The notes under the pieces: generated by a model | The model's input: the letters and a program-made list of their open reading frames with translations, nothing else | Told to the model about the DNA's origin: nothing | Databases searched by the model: none | Part shown: positions 24,635 through 33,604 of the stretch, piece after piece | Position numbering within the stretch: the stretch's first letter is position 1 | Layout of the letters: each line of letters opens with the position of its first letter | Made by a program: the position numbers and the translations under genes | Source of the DNA: Chryseobacterium bernardetii | GTDB taxonomy: Bacteria; Bacteroidota; Bacteroidia; Flavobacteriales; Weeksellaceae | DNA length: 64,000 nt | Assembly: GCF_003815975.1 (NCBI RefSeq) | Contig: NZ_CP033932.1 | Span: forward strand, 4,197,501 to 4,261,500 | Direction: 5' to 3'

Positions 24635-25273
24635 ATGACAAATTCATTGAGAGTAAAGATTGCTAAAGTGGTCGCAGTGTTTTCGGTTTTTATTTTCAGT
24701 ATTCTGATGCTGAAAACAATTTCCCAATACACTTCTCTTGATAAAACAGTGGGATTTCTTGCCTTTAAGCAACAGGTAGTTAACAATCCTTATTGGATGG
24801 CTTTTTTCTACATCCATATTTTTTCAATTACGCTTTGTCTTCTGGCTGGTTTAACTCAATTTTCACCACAATTCTTAAAAGAAAACAGAAAGCTGCATAA
24901 GATAATCGGACAGATTTATGTTTACAATATTCTTATTATCAATGTTCCGGTCTGTCTCGTATTGGGATTGTTTTCGAATGGCGGACTGATAGGGATAACA
25001 GGATTTCTGATTCAGGATTTTCTTTGGGCCTATTTTACAGTAATTGCTGTACTTTCTATTAAAAAGAGAAATATTATCAGACATAAAAACTTTATGATTT
25101 TAAGCTATGCCGTGACAACAACGGCTATTACTTTCAGAATTATAAAGAATCTGTTTTATAATGAAAAGCTTCATGATTATGAGCTTTTTTATGGCATGAA
25201 TGTATGGCTTGCCCTTATTATTAACCTTTTGATTGCGTATTACTTTTTAGGAAAAAAAAAATTCTACCGTTGA
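24635..25273 (+). CDS. DUF2306-type integral membrane protein
   Basis: The protein has 212 residues and five to six hydrophobic segments, near residues 10-28, 52-72, 95-115, 122-143, 150-172 and 185-205. The charged segment KENRKLHKIIGQIYVYNI and the IKKRNIIRHKNFMILSYAVT stretch fit the DUF2306 family, in which conserved histidines sit at helix ends (H-K-I-G and R-H-K). The role is unknown; some relatives are haem-binding. The end overlaps the convergent small membrane gene by 10 bases. Confidence 0.78.
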   Translation: MTNSLRVKIAKVVAVFSVFIFSILMLKTISQYTSLDKTVGFLAFKQQVVNNPYWMAFFYIHIFSITLCLLAGLTQFSPQFLKENRKLHKIIGQIYVYNILIINVPVCLVLGLFSNGGLIGITGFLIQDFLWAYFTVIAVLSIKKRNIIRHKNFMILSYAVTTTAITFRIIKNLFYNEKLHDYELFYGMNVWLALIINLLIAYYFLGKKKFYR

Positions 25274-25485
25274 AAAGAAACATTCGTGATTAAAATAAAA
25301 ATACAGATAGAGGAGATTAATAGAAATGAACCTATAAATATCAAAGTATTAAGCAATTTTTTGTATTTATGTTTCATTGTCCACCGGTTACAAAAACGCA
25401 TCACCACATAGGAAATCCCTCCAAAAATGCCCATTACAAAGATGAAAAACAAAAAAACAATAAGGTAAATCCAGTCAAAATCCAT
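25264..25485 (-). CDS. Small two-helix membrane protein, tandem paralogue 2
   Basis: About 73 residues follow a start at 25485 (MDFDWIYLIV). The frame is open to 25536 but that would overlap the upstream gene. Two membrane helices flank the conserved RFCNRWTMKHKYKKLLNTL segment. The neighbouring 66-residue gene has the same layout (RFCSRWTRNHKYEVLFNTL), so they are tandem duplicates. No known family. It overlaps the convergent DUF2306 gene by 10 bases. Confidence 0.65.
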   Translation of the reverse strand: MDFDWIYLIVFLFFIFVMGIFGGISYVVMRFCNRWTMKHKYKKLLNTLIFIGSFLLISSICIFILITNVSFQR

Positions 25486-25519
25486 AGAATGATATTTTAT
25501 AAAATGATTAAGGCCAGAA

Positions 25520-25720
25520 TTATCTGGAAAAATCAAGATTTGAAATAAAAATATAAAGACTGAGACAGGAGATCAGAAAAAATGATCCGATAAAAATTAA
25601 GGTATTAAAAAGCACTTCATATTTGTGATTCCGGGTCCACCTACTACAAAAACGCATTATCAGATAAGAAATCCCTCCAAATACAGCCACAATTAAAATG
25701 AGAAAAAAGTAAATCATCAT
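25520..25720 (-). CDS. Small two-helix membrane protein, tandem paralogue 1
   Basis: The protein has 66 residues. Helix one (about 3-21) contains VFGGISYLIM, a conserved loop follows (RFCSRWTRNHKYEVLF), and helix two (about 38-58) ends in an NLDFSR tail. It is similar throughout to the gene directly downstream. The basic loop suggests interaction with lipid head groups or a partner. Function is unknown. Confidence 0.65.
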   Translation of the reverse strand: MMIYFFLILIVAVFGGISYLIMRFCSRWTRNHKYEVLFNTLIFIGSFFLISCLSLYIFISNLDFSR

Positions 25721-25772
25721 AAAATTATTATTTTAAAATTATAAGAAAAACTGATATTACGAATTTAAAGCG

Positions 25773-25820
25773 CAAATAACACTAATAATTTTGGTATTGT
25801 GAAAGTATTAGTGTTATTTG
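25773..25820. terminator. Long inverted repeat, probable terminator
   Basis: The perfect 15-bp arms CAAATAACACTAATA and TATTAGTGTTATTTG surround an 18-base loop, between the WG/Sel1 gene end and the small membrane genes. No strong T run follows, so termination is likely but not certain. Confidence 0.5.
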
Positions 25821-25837
25821 GGTTTCAAAAATCCTAT

Positions 25838-28303
25838 CTAAATCTCCATATCATTCTCCTCACCGAATCTCTTCCAGTATTGGTATTTCGCCGGATCAGC
25901 AAAAGCCGGATCTTCTTTATAAAAGTATAAAAGCCTGCTCAATGCCGTAGTGTAATAACTGTGCTGCAGGGATTTTTCATAGTGTTTAATAGCTTTTTTA
26001 GGGCTTATTTTTACACCCAATCCTTCATCATACATAATTCCGTAATAGATATCGGAATAAGTACCCTGCGTATCTTTTTTCAAATAGCGCTGAAGATTGT
26101 CATAATCACTTTTCTGATAATAGATTTCAGCTAATTTTTCATCATTAAAATAGAATTTCTTTTCTGCCTGCTTATAGTAATCCAGAGCAAGGTCATAATC
26201 CTGTAATACATAGTCTCCATAGAAATAAAGAAGTCCAAGGTTCTGCATTGCCAGCCCTTCTCCTAATTCTGCGGACTTCCTGAAACACTTTAAAGCTTTT
26301 TTAATATCCTGAGGATATCCAATGCCGTTCTGATAATGATAACCCAGGTTATTCCATGCAATAGCGTGATTCTTAGAAGCCGCTTTTTCGTAGAGGGCAA
26401 GACCTTTTTCCAGATCGTAAAACTCAGGGTAATCATCATGAACATAAATATATCCAAGTTCCACCATCATATCTGTATTCCCACGCTTTACGCCTATTTC
26501 ATAGAGTCTTACAGCGTCTTTAATCTTTCCTTCATTGGTATATTCTTCAGCCCGTAACATGAGGGTTGCATCATCAAAATACTGTTCATAGCCTGAACCT
26601 TTTTTTTCAGTCCATATTTTATAAAAATCAAGGAAATACTTTTGATCTTTTCCACGAAGATTATATCTTTTTTCATACAGGGCTCCCATCTGATTATCGG
26701 AGATCTGATGTAATTGTCTTTTAGTATCCAGGATAAACATCTCATTTCCCTTATAAAGGCAAAGCATCTGTTTATAATGATCTATCCCTTCACCAATATA
26801 ATCATAAATACTGCTTTGTGTTCCTATTTTCTGATCGAAATAAAACATCCCGTTGGAAGTGGTAACCCGGAAGATTTCTTCTCTGCAGGATTCAATCTTT
26901 TTATATTCTTTGGAAGAAGGCAACAGCCATCGGTCTTCCGCAGCATTGTATAAGCCCCAGCCATTTTCATCGGAAAGCAAAAATACATCCTTCATAAACT
27001 GAGAATACCAGTCTCTCTGGATATTTTCAATGGTATGCTCTTTTAACCTGAACTCTCCGGCCTTGGTATCATAAATATACCATTCCTTCGCTTTTTTATA
27101 GGCAAAAGAAGTGTAGCTGTAGTCTCCCATAGCCATCATAGTGTCTATTTCAGAATCTAAAATACTTCCATCTGCCTTTATAATATTAATTTTTTTCTGA
27201 AACTTATTCGGTTTAGCGAAATAATATCCCTCCGCAATATGGTTCAGTGTGTCTTCAGGATATTCTCCCAGGAAAATACCTTCAAATGTATAAAAAGCTC
27301 TTTTTGAAGTTCCTTCAAGCTTACGATAGAGTAATTCAGAATAATCAAATTCAAAAGGTGTCTCAGAATAGTCCTCAATGATCGGTTTATTGGATGCATC
27401 AATAAGACAATACTTTCCTTTCTTTTTAGCATTGAAAAGCCCAGTATGCCTTAACATCTCCAATTCTTCATATTCACAGGGGATCACAATTTCCCTGTTT
27501 TCAATATTAATTAACCCACATTTCTGATCAATTTCTATAATTCCATAATTCTTATTGCCGATAAAAAAAGGATCATAAACCTCTTCATAGATACAGTCAA
27601 TAAGAACCTTCCCATCATTTCTCAGGTAGCCGTAATTACCATCTTTCTGTGCTACTGCAATTCCTTCTTCGCTAAAGGCAAATATTTCTTCATAAACAGG
27701 CGGAATAATGACATTCCCTTTTTTATCTTTCAGTCCCCAAAGACCATTGTCTTCAAAAGACTCCGAAATATCTTTATACAGATCTTCATTCCAATACCCA
27801 AGACCATACTCAATCCAGTCTGTTTGCAGCAGATCTAAAAAGGTATCATATCCCCTTCTTGCGAAGATTTCTTTTTCCAGCCATCCCAGATTCTGTTTGG
27901 CCATAGCTTTATCATACAGCTTGCTTTTTTCCTTAATTTCCAGCACCCATTCTTTGGCCTGATCACTGTGCTTTTCTTCATTCATATTGAAGACATCCCA
28001 CGCATCTATTAGGAAAGTATCGTAAGGAAGAGCATCCAGCATCTCAAACATTTTGTTGACAGGCTCATAATAAGCCTTTTTGTACAACAGCTGATAATGC
28101 TCTCCCAACAACTGGTAGAATGATTTTAGCTTTTCTACTCCATTGATTTTATCAAAGTACAGGAGTTTCCCTTTTGCCTTGGGATCACAGGAGAATAAAG
28201 GAAGAAACAATTCCGGGATCTCATAATTCCATTCTCCCATATAGTATGGATACTGCTCCCCGGTTTTTGAATCTACATTATATACATAAAGACGATGTGC
28301 CAT
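25838..28303 (-). CDS. WG-repeat and Sel1-repeat protein
   Basis: A start at 28303 (MAHRLYVYNVDSKTG) gives 821 residues. The frame is open to 28426, but those residues overlap the upstream gene and are not protein-like. The middle has WG-type repeats: GLWGLKDKKGNVIIPPVYEE, GNYGYLRNDGKVLIDCIYEE and CGLINIENREIVIPCEYEE, roughly residues 185-330. The last quarter (about 610-780) has Sel1-like TPR units: AVRLYEIGVKRGNTDMMVELGYIY, ALYEKAASKNHAIAWNNLGYHY and ALKCFRKSAELGEGLAMQNLGLLY. Both modules bind proteins. It follows a TPR gene by 16 bases, so they likely function together as a scaffold. Confidence 0.85.
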   Translation of the reverse strand: MAHRLYVYNVDSKTGEQYPYYMGEWNYEIPELFLPLFSCDPKAKGKLLYFDKINGVEKLKSFYQLLGEHYQLLYKKAYYEPVNKMFEMLDALPYDTFLIDAWDVFNMNEEKHSDQAKEWVLEIKEKSKLYDKAMAKQNLGWLEKEIFARRGYDTFLDLLQTDWIEYGLGYWNEDLYKDISESFEDNGLWGLKDKKGNVIIPPVYEEIFAFSEEGIAVAQKDGNYGYLRNDGKVLIDCIYEEVYDPFFIGNKNYGIIEIDQKCGLINIENREIVIPCEYEELEMLRHTGLFNAKKKGKYCLIDASNKPIIEDYSETPFEFDYSELLYRKLEGTSKRAFYTFEGIFLGEYPEDTLNHIAEGYYFAKPNKFQKKINIIKADGSILDSEIDTMMAMGDYSYTSFAYKKAKEWYIYDTKAGEFRLKEHTIENIQRDWYSQFMKDVFLLSDENGWGLYNAAEDRWLLPSSKEYKKIESCREEIFRVTTSNGMFYFDQKIGTQSSIYDYIGEGIDHYKQMLCLYKGNEMFILDTKRQLHQISDNQMGALYEKRYNLRGKDQKYFLDFYKIWTEKKGSGYEQYFDDATLMLRAEEYTNEGKIKDAVRLYEIGVKRGNTDMMVELGYIYVHDDYPEFYDLEKGLALYEKAASKNHAIAWNNLGYHYQNGIGYPQDIKKALKCFRKSAELGEGLAMQNLGLLYFYGDYVLQDYDLALDYYKQAEKKFYFNDEKLAEIYYQKSDYDNLQRYLKKDTQGTYSDIYYGIMYDEGLGVKISPKKAIKHYEKSLQHSYYTTALSRLLYFYKEDPAFADPAKYQYWKRFGEENDMEI

Positions 28304-28319
28304 TTCTATTCTTAAATAA

Positions 28320-30650
28320 TTAAAATCCGAATTTAGAAAACAGCCCGGGTTTTTTCCATGAAGCTTTATATTCATCCGCAACAGGATCATACTCTGCAAC
28401 CGAACGCACCTGATCCAATATCGCATGGGCTTCTTTTATATTTCCAGACTGATATAAAACAACCGCTTTTGCTAACTCAACGCTTTCCACAAGATCATCA
28501 TAGCTCCACCCTTCAGTATTATAGATGGTGTTGAATCTTTCTGCAAGGGATAAAGCCAGCTCTTTATGGTTCAGCTTTTCGTAAACCCGGATACCATAGC
28601 TTAACCAAAGCACATATTCTTCGGGGTCCATTGCTGATTCACATTCTGCATCATATTGACTGAATACTGTTTCCGCTTCCTGATAATTACCTTGCAGAAA
28701 ATTATTTTTAACAATCATATAAATGGTTTTTGCTTTATCAAAAGCATCTAAAAGGAATTCTTTTTTATTTTCAAGATATCTTTTTGCTGCTAAGGCTGTC
28801 TGCTCATAGTTTTCCTCTTCATTATAAATCTGCATCAGCGCATACTGAGGATTCGGCTCCTGGGGAAAACGTTCTGCCATCCCTTCATAATAAGCTTTCC
28901 TGATATGAAGATCCTGGCTGTCCAGATGATGAAACAAAATACCTTCCAATTTATTTTTTCCGGCTTCCAGATCCCTGTAGTCATAATCATCAATTTCAGG
29001 ATTTTCCATAGTATGCTGATAGGCATAGGTCAGAACTTCTTCTGCTTCTTTATAAACATCGTCAGCTCCCAGTAATTCATGAAGCTGAACCTGAAGTGCC
29101 CTGTTGTAAAGGCTTTTATAAAAATAGTCTTCGGATTCTCCGTAAAGATTGAAGTAGTTATTCAGTGCTTTTTCTGCCCTTTCATAGTTTCCTCCACTCA
29201 CCAAAGCATCAATCAGGGTCAGATGAAGTTCCATAAACTCTGAATATATGAGTCCTTCAGAAGCAGTCTTTACTGCTGTTTCATAATCTCCCAGCAACGA
29301 ATACTTAATGGCTAAATTATTACAGCACATCGCCCTGGTATGCAGATCATTGTAATAATCACTCTCAAACTTACCTTCCTCAAAATATTTCCGGAACGCT
29401 TCATATGCCTGCTCATATACGATCCGGCCTGCTTCATGCCATTTCATTTTATCACTTTCATCTTCCAATGCATCTATACACTCGTTCAGCAAAACCCCTT
29501 CATTATAGATATCTGTAGGATCATCAGAAAACACAGGGATTTTGGATGGCAGGGTTCCATTCAAAAGATATTCTGACTCTACTTTTCTTCTCCAGGCCGT
29601 AGCATTGGATGATAATTGCACTGCTTTTTCCAATAAAGGAATAGCTTCAGCATAGCGCTCATTTTCATATAGGAATGTGCCTGCAAAATGATATCCTGAG
29701 AATAGTTCCGAATGGGAGTTGATTACTTCCAGAGCATGATGGTAATAAAAATCAGGGGAAAGGTTCAGCAGATCATTATAGTTTCTTTCAATAATTAACT
29801 GATAGTAGAAAACATCAGGATTATTAAATCCGTTTTGAATGAGTCCGGCAAAACGCTGGTGCCATTCTGCCAGTTTTTCATGAATATGAACTGCTGAATT
29901 TTCACCATTAATAGCCTTTAGCATCATCTTCAATGAAAGATCAGGTGCGTTATTTTCAAACGCAATATCGGCAAGATTGATAAGATCATATTCATTCCGG
30001 CTTACAAAAGTAGCATGTTCTTTATCAATAAGGTCTGTAAGCTCCTTCCCTGAGACCATCTTTGTTCGGTCCAGTAAATAGATCTTCTTGATCCAGTAAA
30101 GCGAAGTATTTTTATCCCTGATCTCACGGTTGTCAGCATATTCTTTTTTAGAATAATACATGGCAGCTTCAAGACTGTTCAAGAGTGCTTTATTTTCTTC
30201 AAGGGATTCATATATTTTAACTAAAAAATCATAGCCATATGCTACATAGTCAGGATCTTCCAGCATATGTTCTGCATAGCGGATAAACTCTGCCTTATTT
30301 TCCTGGGTAATATGCTTTTTACTTCTGGCGATCTGCATCAGGTTATATTCATTTCCTAAAGGATAATCCAGGATATTGTATAATGCTTTCTGATTGTTGG
30401 GATTTAACTGAAGTATTCTTCGTAAGTAAGGGATAACGTGATCCCTGATGGCATCGTAAACCGCTTCATGCCCTTCATAGTAAACAATATCATGATAAGC
30501 TACTGCCATTAAAAATAAGACTTCTTCGTCTTCCGGATGGGATAATAAGTATTGTTCTCCTTCTGCAATACACTGTTCCAGATCTCCCCTGTAAAACAGC
30601 TGTTCTAAATTATCGTACATTATTAATATTTTATTATATAAATCAGTCAT
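28320..30650 (-). CDS. Large TPR-repeat protein
   Basis: This 776-residue, entirely helical protein is rich in TPR-like pairs, for example DLEQCIAEGEQYLLSHPEDEEVLFLMAVAYHD near the start, YAEAIPLLEKAVQLSSNATAW and NYERAEKALNNYFN. No catalytic motif or signal peptide is present. The first methionine is at 30650. An internal ATG at 30620 (MYDNLEQLFYRG) is just as plausible, because the repeats begin there. It is co-transcribed with the WG/Sel1 gene 16 bases downstream. A cytoplasmic scaffolding or immunity role is possible. Nothing shows the partner. Confidence 0.78.
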   Translation of the reverse strand: MTDLYNKILIMYDNLEQLFYRGDLEQCIAEGEQYLLSHPEDEEVLFLMAVAYHDIVYYEGHEAVYDAIRDHVIPYLRRILQLNPNNQKALYNILDYPLGNEYNLMQIARSKKHITQENKAEFIRYAEHMLEDPDYVAYGYDFLVKIYESLEENKALLNSLEAAMYYSKKEYADNREIRDKNTSLYWIKKIYLLDRTKMVSGKELTDLIDKEHATFVSRNEYDLINLADIAFENNAPDLSLKMMLKAINGENSAVHIHEKLAEWHQRFAGLIQNGFNNPDVFYYQLIIERNYNDLLNLSPDFYYHHALEVINSHSELFSGYHFAGTFLYENERYAEAIPLLEKAVQLSSNATAWRRKVESEYLLNGTLPSKIPVFSDDPTDIYNEGVLLNECIDALEDESDKMKWHEAGRIVYEQAYEAFRKYFEEGKFESDYYNDLHTRAMCCNNLAIKYSLLGDYETAVKTASEGLIYSEFMELHLTLIDALVSGGNYERAEKALNNYFNLYGESEDYFYKSLYNRALQVQLHELLGADDVYKEAEEVLTYAYQHTMENPEIDDYDYRDLEAGKNKLEGILFHHLDSQDLHIRKAYYEGMAERFPQEPNPQYALMQIYNEEENYEQTALAAKRYLENKKEFLLDAFDKAKTIYMIVKNNFLQGNYQEAETVFSQYDAECESAMDPEEYVLWLSYGIRVYEKLNHKELALSLAERFNTIYNTEGWSYDDLVESVELAKAVVLYQSGNIKEAHAILDQVRSVAEYDPVADEYKASWKKPGLFSKFGF

Positions 30651-30848
30651 TATATTTCCCTTCCGGCCAGGCAGGATAAGGGCTAATGATCACGATGCAA
30701 AATATAAAAAACAAAAGGAAAAACAAACGGCAAGCCTTATAAATACCGGAAATCAGGGAGTAAATAATTCTGATTTATAATAGAAGTTGGTGTTTTAAAT
30801 TTTAATTTTACCTCCAATTAATATATATATTTTTCAACGATAAAAAAC

Positions 30849-31607
30849 ATGAAAAAATTATGTACAGGGCTTTCTTTAGCGTTATCTATGATGATGACCG
30901 CCCAAAAAGGTCCTGCCAAGAAAAGTCCTTTGGTTCTTTACTCTTATCAAACTTTCGGATGTGATGTTAAAGGCTATTTTGACCCTTCAAAATATAAAAA
31001 AGAAGAGATAGATGGCACTTATAAGCTTCTGGCTCCTCTGGCTCAGTCTCCGTTTACTTCTCTTACTGTTTTTAACCCTGTAAAATATGACAAGGTTCGC
31101 AGCAACAGCACTCAGCTTTTACAGCAGACTGAAAAAGAATATCTGGAACGGAAAAAAGAACTTGAAGCATTGAAACTCATAAACCTTCCGGTATGGAAAA
31201 AACAGCAGGAAGACGCTCTTATCCTTCTGGAAAACGAATATCAGCTGAATAAAACTCTGCTTATGGGCTATGCAGATCCGCAATCTCTTCGAAACAGTAA
31301 GTTTTATACTCCCTGTAAGGAATATGCAGATGCAATGACTGCCAGTGATAAGGAGAAAATGTATTCGGTATGGAAAAGCTTATTTGAAGCTAAAAATGGG
31401 CAAGGATCTTATTCCGAAGCAAAAGACGCCTTTACAGCTAAGTGGAATGATCCAAGAAAAGCTGATTACGCAATTATTGACCTGATGAATGCTTTTAACA
31501 ACTGTGCAAATCATAGTTTCAGACCAGAAGCTGAATCGGATAATTCTTTATTTAAAACTTTCGAAAAGGTTTTCGCCAAAGTAAAAAGACATTGTGACGA
31601 GCCTTAA
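30849..31607 (+). CDS. Secreted four-cysteine protein, tandem paralogue 1
   Basis: The protein has 252 residues. A signal peptide (MKKLCTGLSLALSMMMTAQ) is followed by SYQTFGCDVKGYFDPSKYKKEEIDGTYKLL. The four cysteines of the mature part (TFGCD, TPCKE, NNCANH, RHCDEP) are conserved in the next gene, as are INLPVWKK and the final CDEP. The middle is a long charged helix (about 95-150). I do not recognise the family. Two disulfides in the periplasm or outside the cell are likely. It appears to be a Chryseobacterium-type lineage-specific secreted protein. Confidence 0.75.
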   Translation: MKKLCTGLSLALSMMMTAQKGPAKKSPLVLYSYQTFGCDVKGYFDPSKYKKEEIDGTYKLLAPLAQSPFTSLTVFNPVKYDKVRSNSTQLLQQTEKEYLERKKELEALKLINLPVWKKQQEDALILLENEYQLNKTLLMGYADPQSLRNSKFYTPCKEYADAMTASDKEKMYSVWKSLFEAKNGQGSYSEAKDAFTAKWNDPRKADYAIIDLMNAFNNCANHSFRPEAESDNSLFKTFEKVFAKVKRHCDEP

Positions 31608-31693
31608 AATTTTCGGGAAACTCCCTATTTAAAAGCAAAAAATTAAAATTCCCATTCAATAACAAAAATAACTATATAAAATGGACTAAAGCT

Positions 31694-31724
31694 TTTAGTT
31701 TTCGGATTTAAAGCCTTAATTTTG
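31694..31724 (+). promoter_or_regulatory. Promoter of the second four-cysteine gene
   Basis: TTTA (31694-31697) lies 19 bases before a perfect TAATTTTG (31717-31724). The gene start follows 38 bases later. The -33 half is one base off consensus. Confidence 0.5.
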
Positions 31725-31762
31725 TGCTGAAATTTTAGAAAATTCGGATTCTTTCTACAACT

Positions 31763-32530
31763 ATGCGCATGGAAAAAATGATGGTCGGGTTATCCCTGGC
31801 TTTATCTGCTATTGTTTGGGGCCAAAAAGGTCCTGTAAAAACCAATCTGACACCGTACAGCTATCAGACTTTCAATTGTGACAACAAGGGATATTTTGAT
31901 GCTTCCAAATATGAAAAAGAGGAAATAGACGGGGTTAACAAACTTTTATACAAGTTCAATGGGGTTCATTTTGATACGAATCCTATTTTTAAACTTTCCA
32001 GCCTTGAAGAAATCCGTAAAAATAAAGATCAGCACCTGGAAAACCTGGAAAAACAATATCAGGAGAAAAAACAGGAACTTTACAGCCTTAAAGTCATCAA
32101 TCAGCCGGTATGGAAAAAACTGTATGAAAATGCCATTCAGACTTTTGAAAATGAATATGAGCTGAACAAAGAAGAAATTATTGCCTTTTCGGACCCTTCC
32201 ACGCTTAAAAACAGCAAATTTTACGAAACCTGCAGAGAATCCATTGATGCCATATCTTCTCCCGACAGAGAAAAAATGTTTGCTTCATGGAAAGCTTATA
32301 CGGAACTGAAAAGTAAGAACAATGCAGATCCGCAAGGTGTAATGAACCGTTTCAATGCTAAAATGGAGGATCCGCAAAGGGAAGACTATGCATTAATAGA
32401 CATGATCGGGCTTAGCTTTCACAACTGTGCCAACAGCAGCTTCAGACAGAAACGTGATGAGGAAGGAAATGTTTACAGGGATTTCGATAAAATCTTTACA
32501 AAACTGAAGAAAAATTGTGATGAACCTTAA
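31763..32530 (+). CDS. Secreted four-cysteine protein, tandem paralogue 2
   Basis: The protein has 255 residues and the same layout as the gene before it: signal peptide (start at 31763 or the ATG at 31769), SYQTFNCDNKGYFDASKYEKEEIDG, a long helical middle with VINQPVWKK, and cysteines in TFNCD, ETCRE, HNCANS and KNCDEP. Sequence divergence is moderate, so the duplication is not recent. It has its own promoter-like sequence and is closed by a terminator. The function is unknown. Confidence 0.75.
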   Translation: MRMEKMMVGLSLALSAIVWGQKGPVKTNLTPYSYQTFNCDNKGYFDASKYEKEEIDGVNKLLYKFNGVHFDTNPIFKLSSLEEIRKNKDQHLENLEKQYQEKKQELYSLKVINQPVWKKLYENAIQTFENEYELNKEEIIAFSDPSTLKNSKFYETCRESIDAISSPDREKMFASWKAYTELKSKNNADPQGVMNRFNAKMEDPQREDYALIDMIGLSFHNCANSSFRQKRDEEGNVYRDFDKIFTKLKKNCDEP

Positions 32531-32548
32531 CTGGCATTAAAAAATGAT

Positions 32549-32579
32549 AAAAACAGTACTCTTTCTGAGTGCTGTTTTT
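32549..32579 (+). terminator. Terminator after the four-cysteine genes
   Basis: The arms AAAAACAGTACTC and GAGTGCTGTTTTT (one T-G pair) have a 5-base loop and a T-rich end. Confidence 0.8.
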
Positions 32580-32640
32580 AGTTATATACTAACGGAAGAC
32601 CTCTATAAAGCTCTATATAATTTAAAAGTAAAGCACTCTT

Positions 32641-32967
32641 ATGACAACGGAAGAGTTTGTAAAAAATTTCTATCTCGAAAAACAAAATATTCTTCACTCG
32701 GCGTTTGACAATCAATCCGAATATAAAACTCTGGTTTCCACAAAAATTGGGGAATTGAACCTCAATGAAGTTCAGGTTGAGCAATTAAAAAATATCATTT
32801 CTAATCTTTTAACAGACACTTTTTATACAATCCTTCTTGGGTTGGATGGGTCTGCAAGTATCGGAGGTTCACAGCAAAGCTTTAAAATTTATGATGAGGA
32901 AGAACAGCTTATTTCAGAAAGCGGAGATTTGGAAAGTTATGCTTATGAATATTTTCATGGAGAATAA
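32641..32967 (+). CDS. Hypothetical protein
   Basis: This 108-residue soluble protein begins MTTEEFVKNFYLEKQ. The first 60 residues are helical, and a glycine-rich turn LGLDGSASIGGSQQSF leads to the acidic C-terminus. No family is recognised and no signal or membrane segment is present. The organisation resembles small immunity-like proteins. It is transcribed on the plus strand between two terminator-bounded units. Confidence 0.6.
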   Translation: MTTEEFVKNFYLEKQNILHSAFDNQSEYKTLVSTKIGELNLNEVQVEQLKNIISNLLTDTFYTILLGLDGSASIGGSQQSFKIYDEEEQLISESGDLESYAYEYFHGE

Positions 32968-33022
32968 ACGTCTTCAAATAAATTAATAATGAATAAGTTA
33001 CAGTTTTTCCAATTAAATTCCT

Positions 33023-33030
33023 TAATTTTG
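33023..33030 (+). promoter_or_regulatory. -7 box of the J-domain/KTSC gene
   Basis: TAATTTTG matches TAnnTTTG 25 bases before the start codon. No good -33 TTTG is present at the expected place. Confidence 0.42.
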
Positions 33031-33055
33031 CACCCCGAAAATAAGAATTCAGATT

Positions 33056-33502
33056 ATGAAACGAATTGGTGAGCACAGAACCCTTCTTGGAGTTGATAAA
33101 AATGTAACTTTAAAAGAGTTAAAAACCATTTACAGAAATGTAATGAAAGATACACATCCTGATAAATTTATCAATGATGAAGCAGGAAAAGTAGCAGCGG
33201 AGGAAAGAAGTAAGTCTGTGATTGAAGCCTATCATTTCCTGGTAAGCATTAATCCTGAAACTCAGGAAAAATATAAAGAAGAGTACACGGAAACCATTAC
33301 CCAATCTAACATTCAGGATTTTTATCTTGAAAAATCGATTTTAACAGTTCAGCATTTGAATGGAAAAACCTACGAATATATGGGAGTTCCGAGAAATACC
33401 TATATCAAAATGGTTAACGCTGATTCTCCAAGCCGTTTTGCCAGAAGACATATCTACGGAAACTTTGTTTACAGAAAATCCGGAGAAGCTATGGCTGATT
33501 AA
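33056..33502 (+). CDS. J-domain protein fused to a KTSC domain
   Basis: The protein has 148 residues. The N-terminal 75 residues look like a J domain: LGVDKNVTLKELKTIYRNVMKDTHPDKF with the HPD signature, then a helix pair ending in EAYHFL. The C-terminal 60 residues match KTSC: YEYMGVPRNTYIKMVNADSPSRFARRHIYGNF. The J domain stimulates DnaK ATPase. KTSC modules are found in lysyl-tRNA-synthetase-related and phage proteins and may bind RNA or protein. No zinc or substrate-binding DnaJ region is present. It is a single-gene unit with a terminator. Confidence 0.88.
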   Translation: MKRIGEHRTLLGVDKNVTLKELKTIYRNVMKDTHPDKFINDEAGKVAAEERSKSVIEAYHFLVSINPETQEKYKEEYTETITQSNIQDFYLEKSILTVQHLNGKTYEYMGVPRNTYIKMVNADSPSRFARRHIYGNFVYRKSGEAMAD

Positions 33503-33523
33503 TTTTTCCAGATACAATATATG

Positions 33524-33550
33524 AAGGCTTTCGGTTGATACGAAAGCCTT
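33524..33550 (+). terminator. Terminator after the J-domain/KTSC gene
   Basis: The 10-bp arms AAGGCTTTCG and CGAAAGCCTT have a 7-base loop, followed by TTTT. Confidence 0.85.
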
Positions 33551-33604
33551 TTTTATGATGAGAACTTCATTAAAAGTTTAGACCAGTCATTATATTGTAA
33601 CTAA

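Noticed and set aside
28304..28426. N-terminal extension of the WG/Sel1 protein
   Set aside because: It would overlap the end of the upstream TPR gene by 107 bases, and the residues do not look like protein. The ATG at 28303 fits the 16-base gap.
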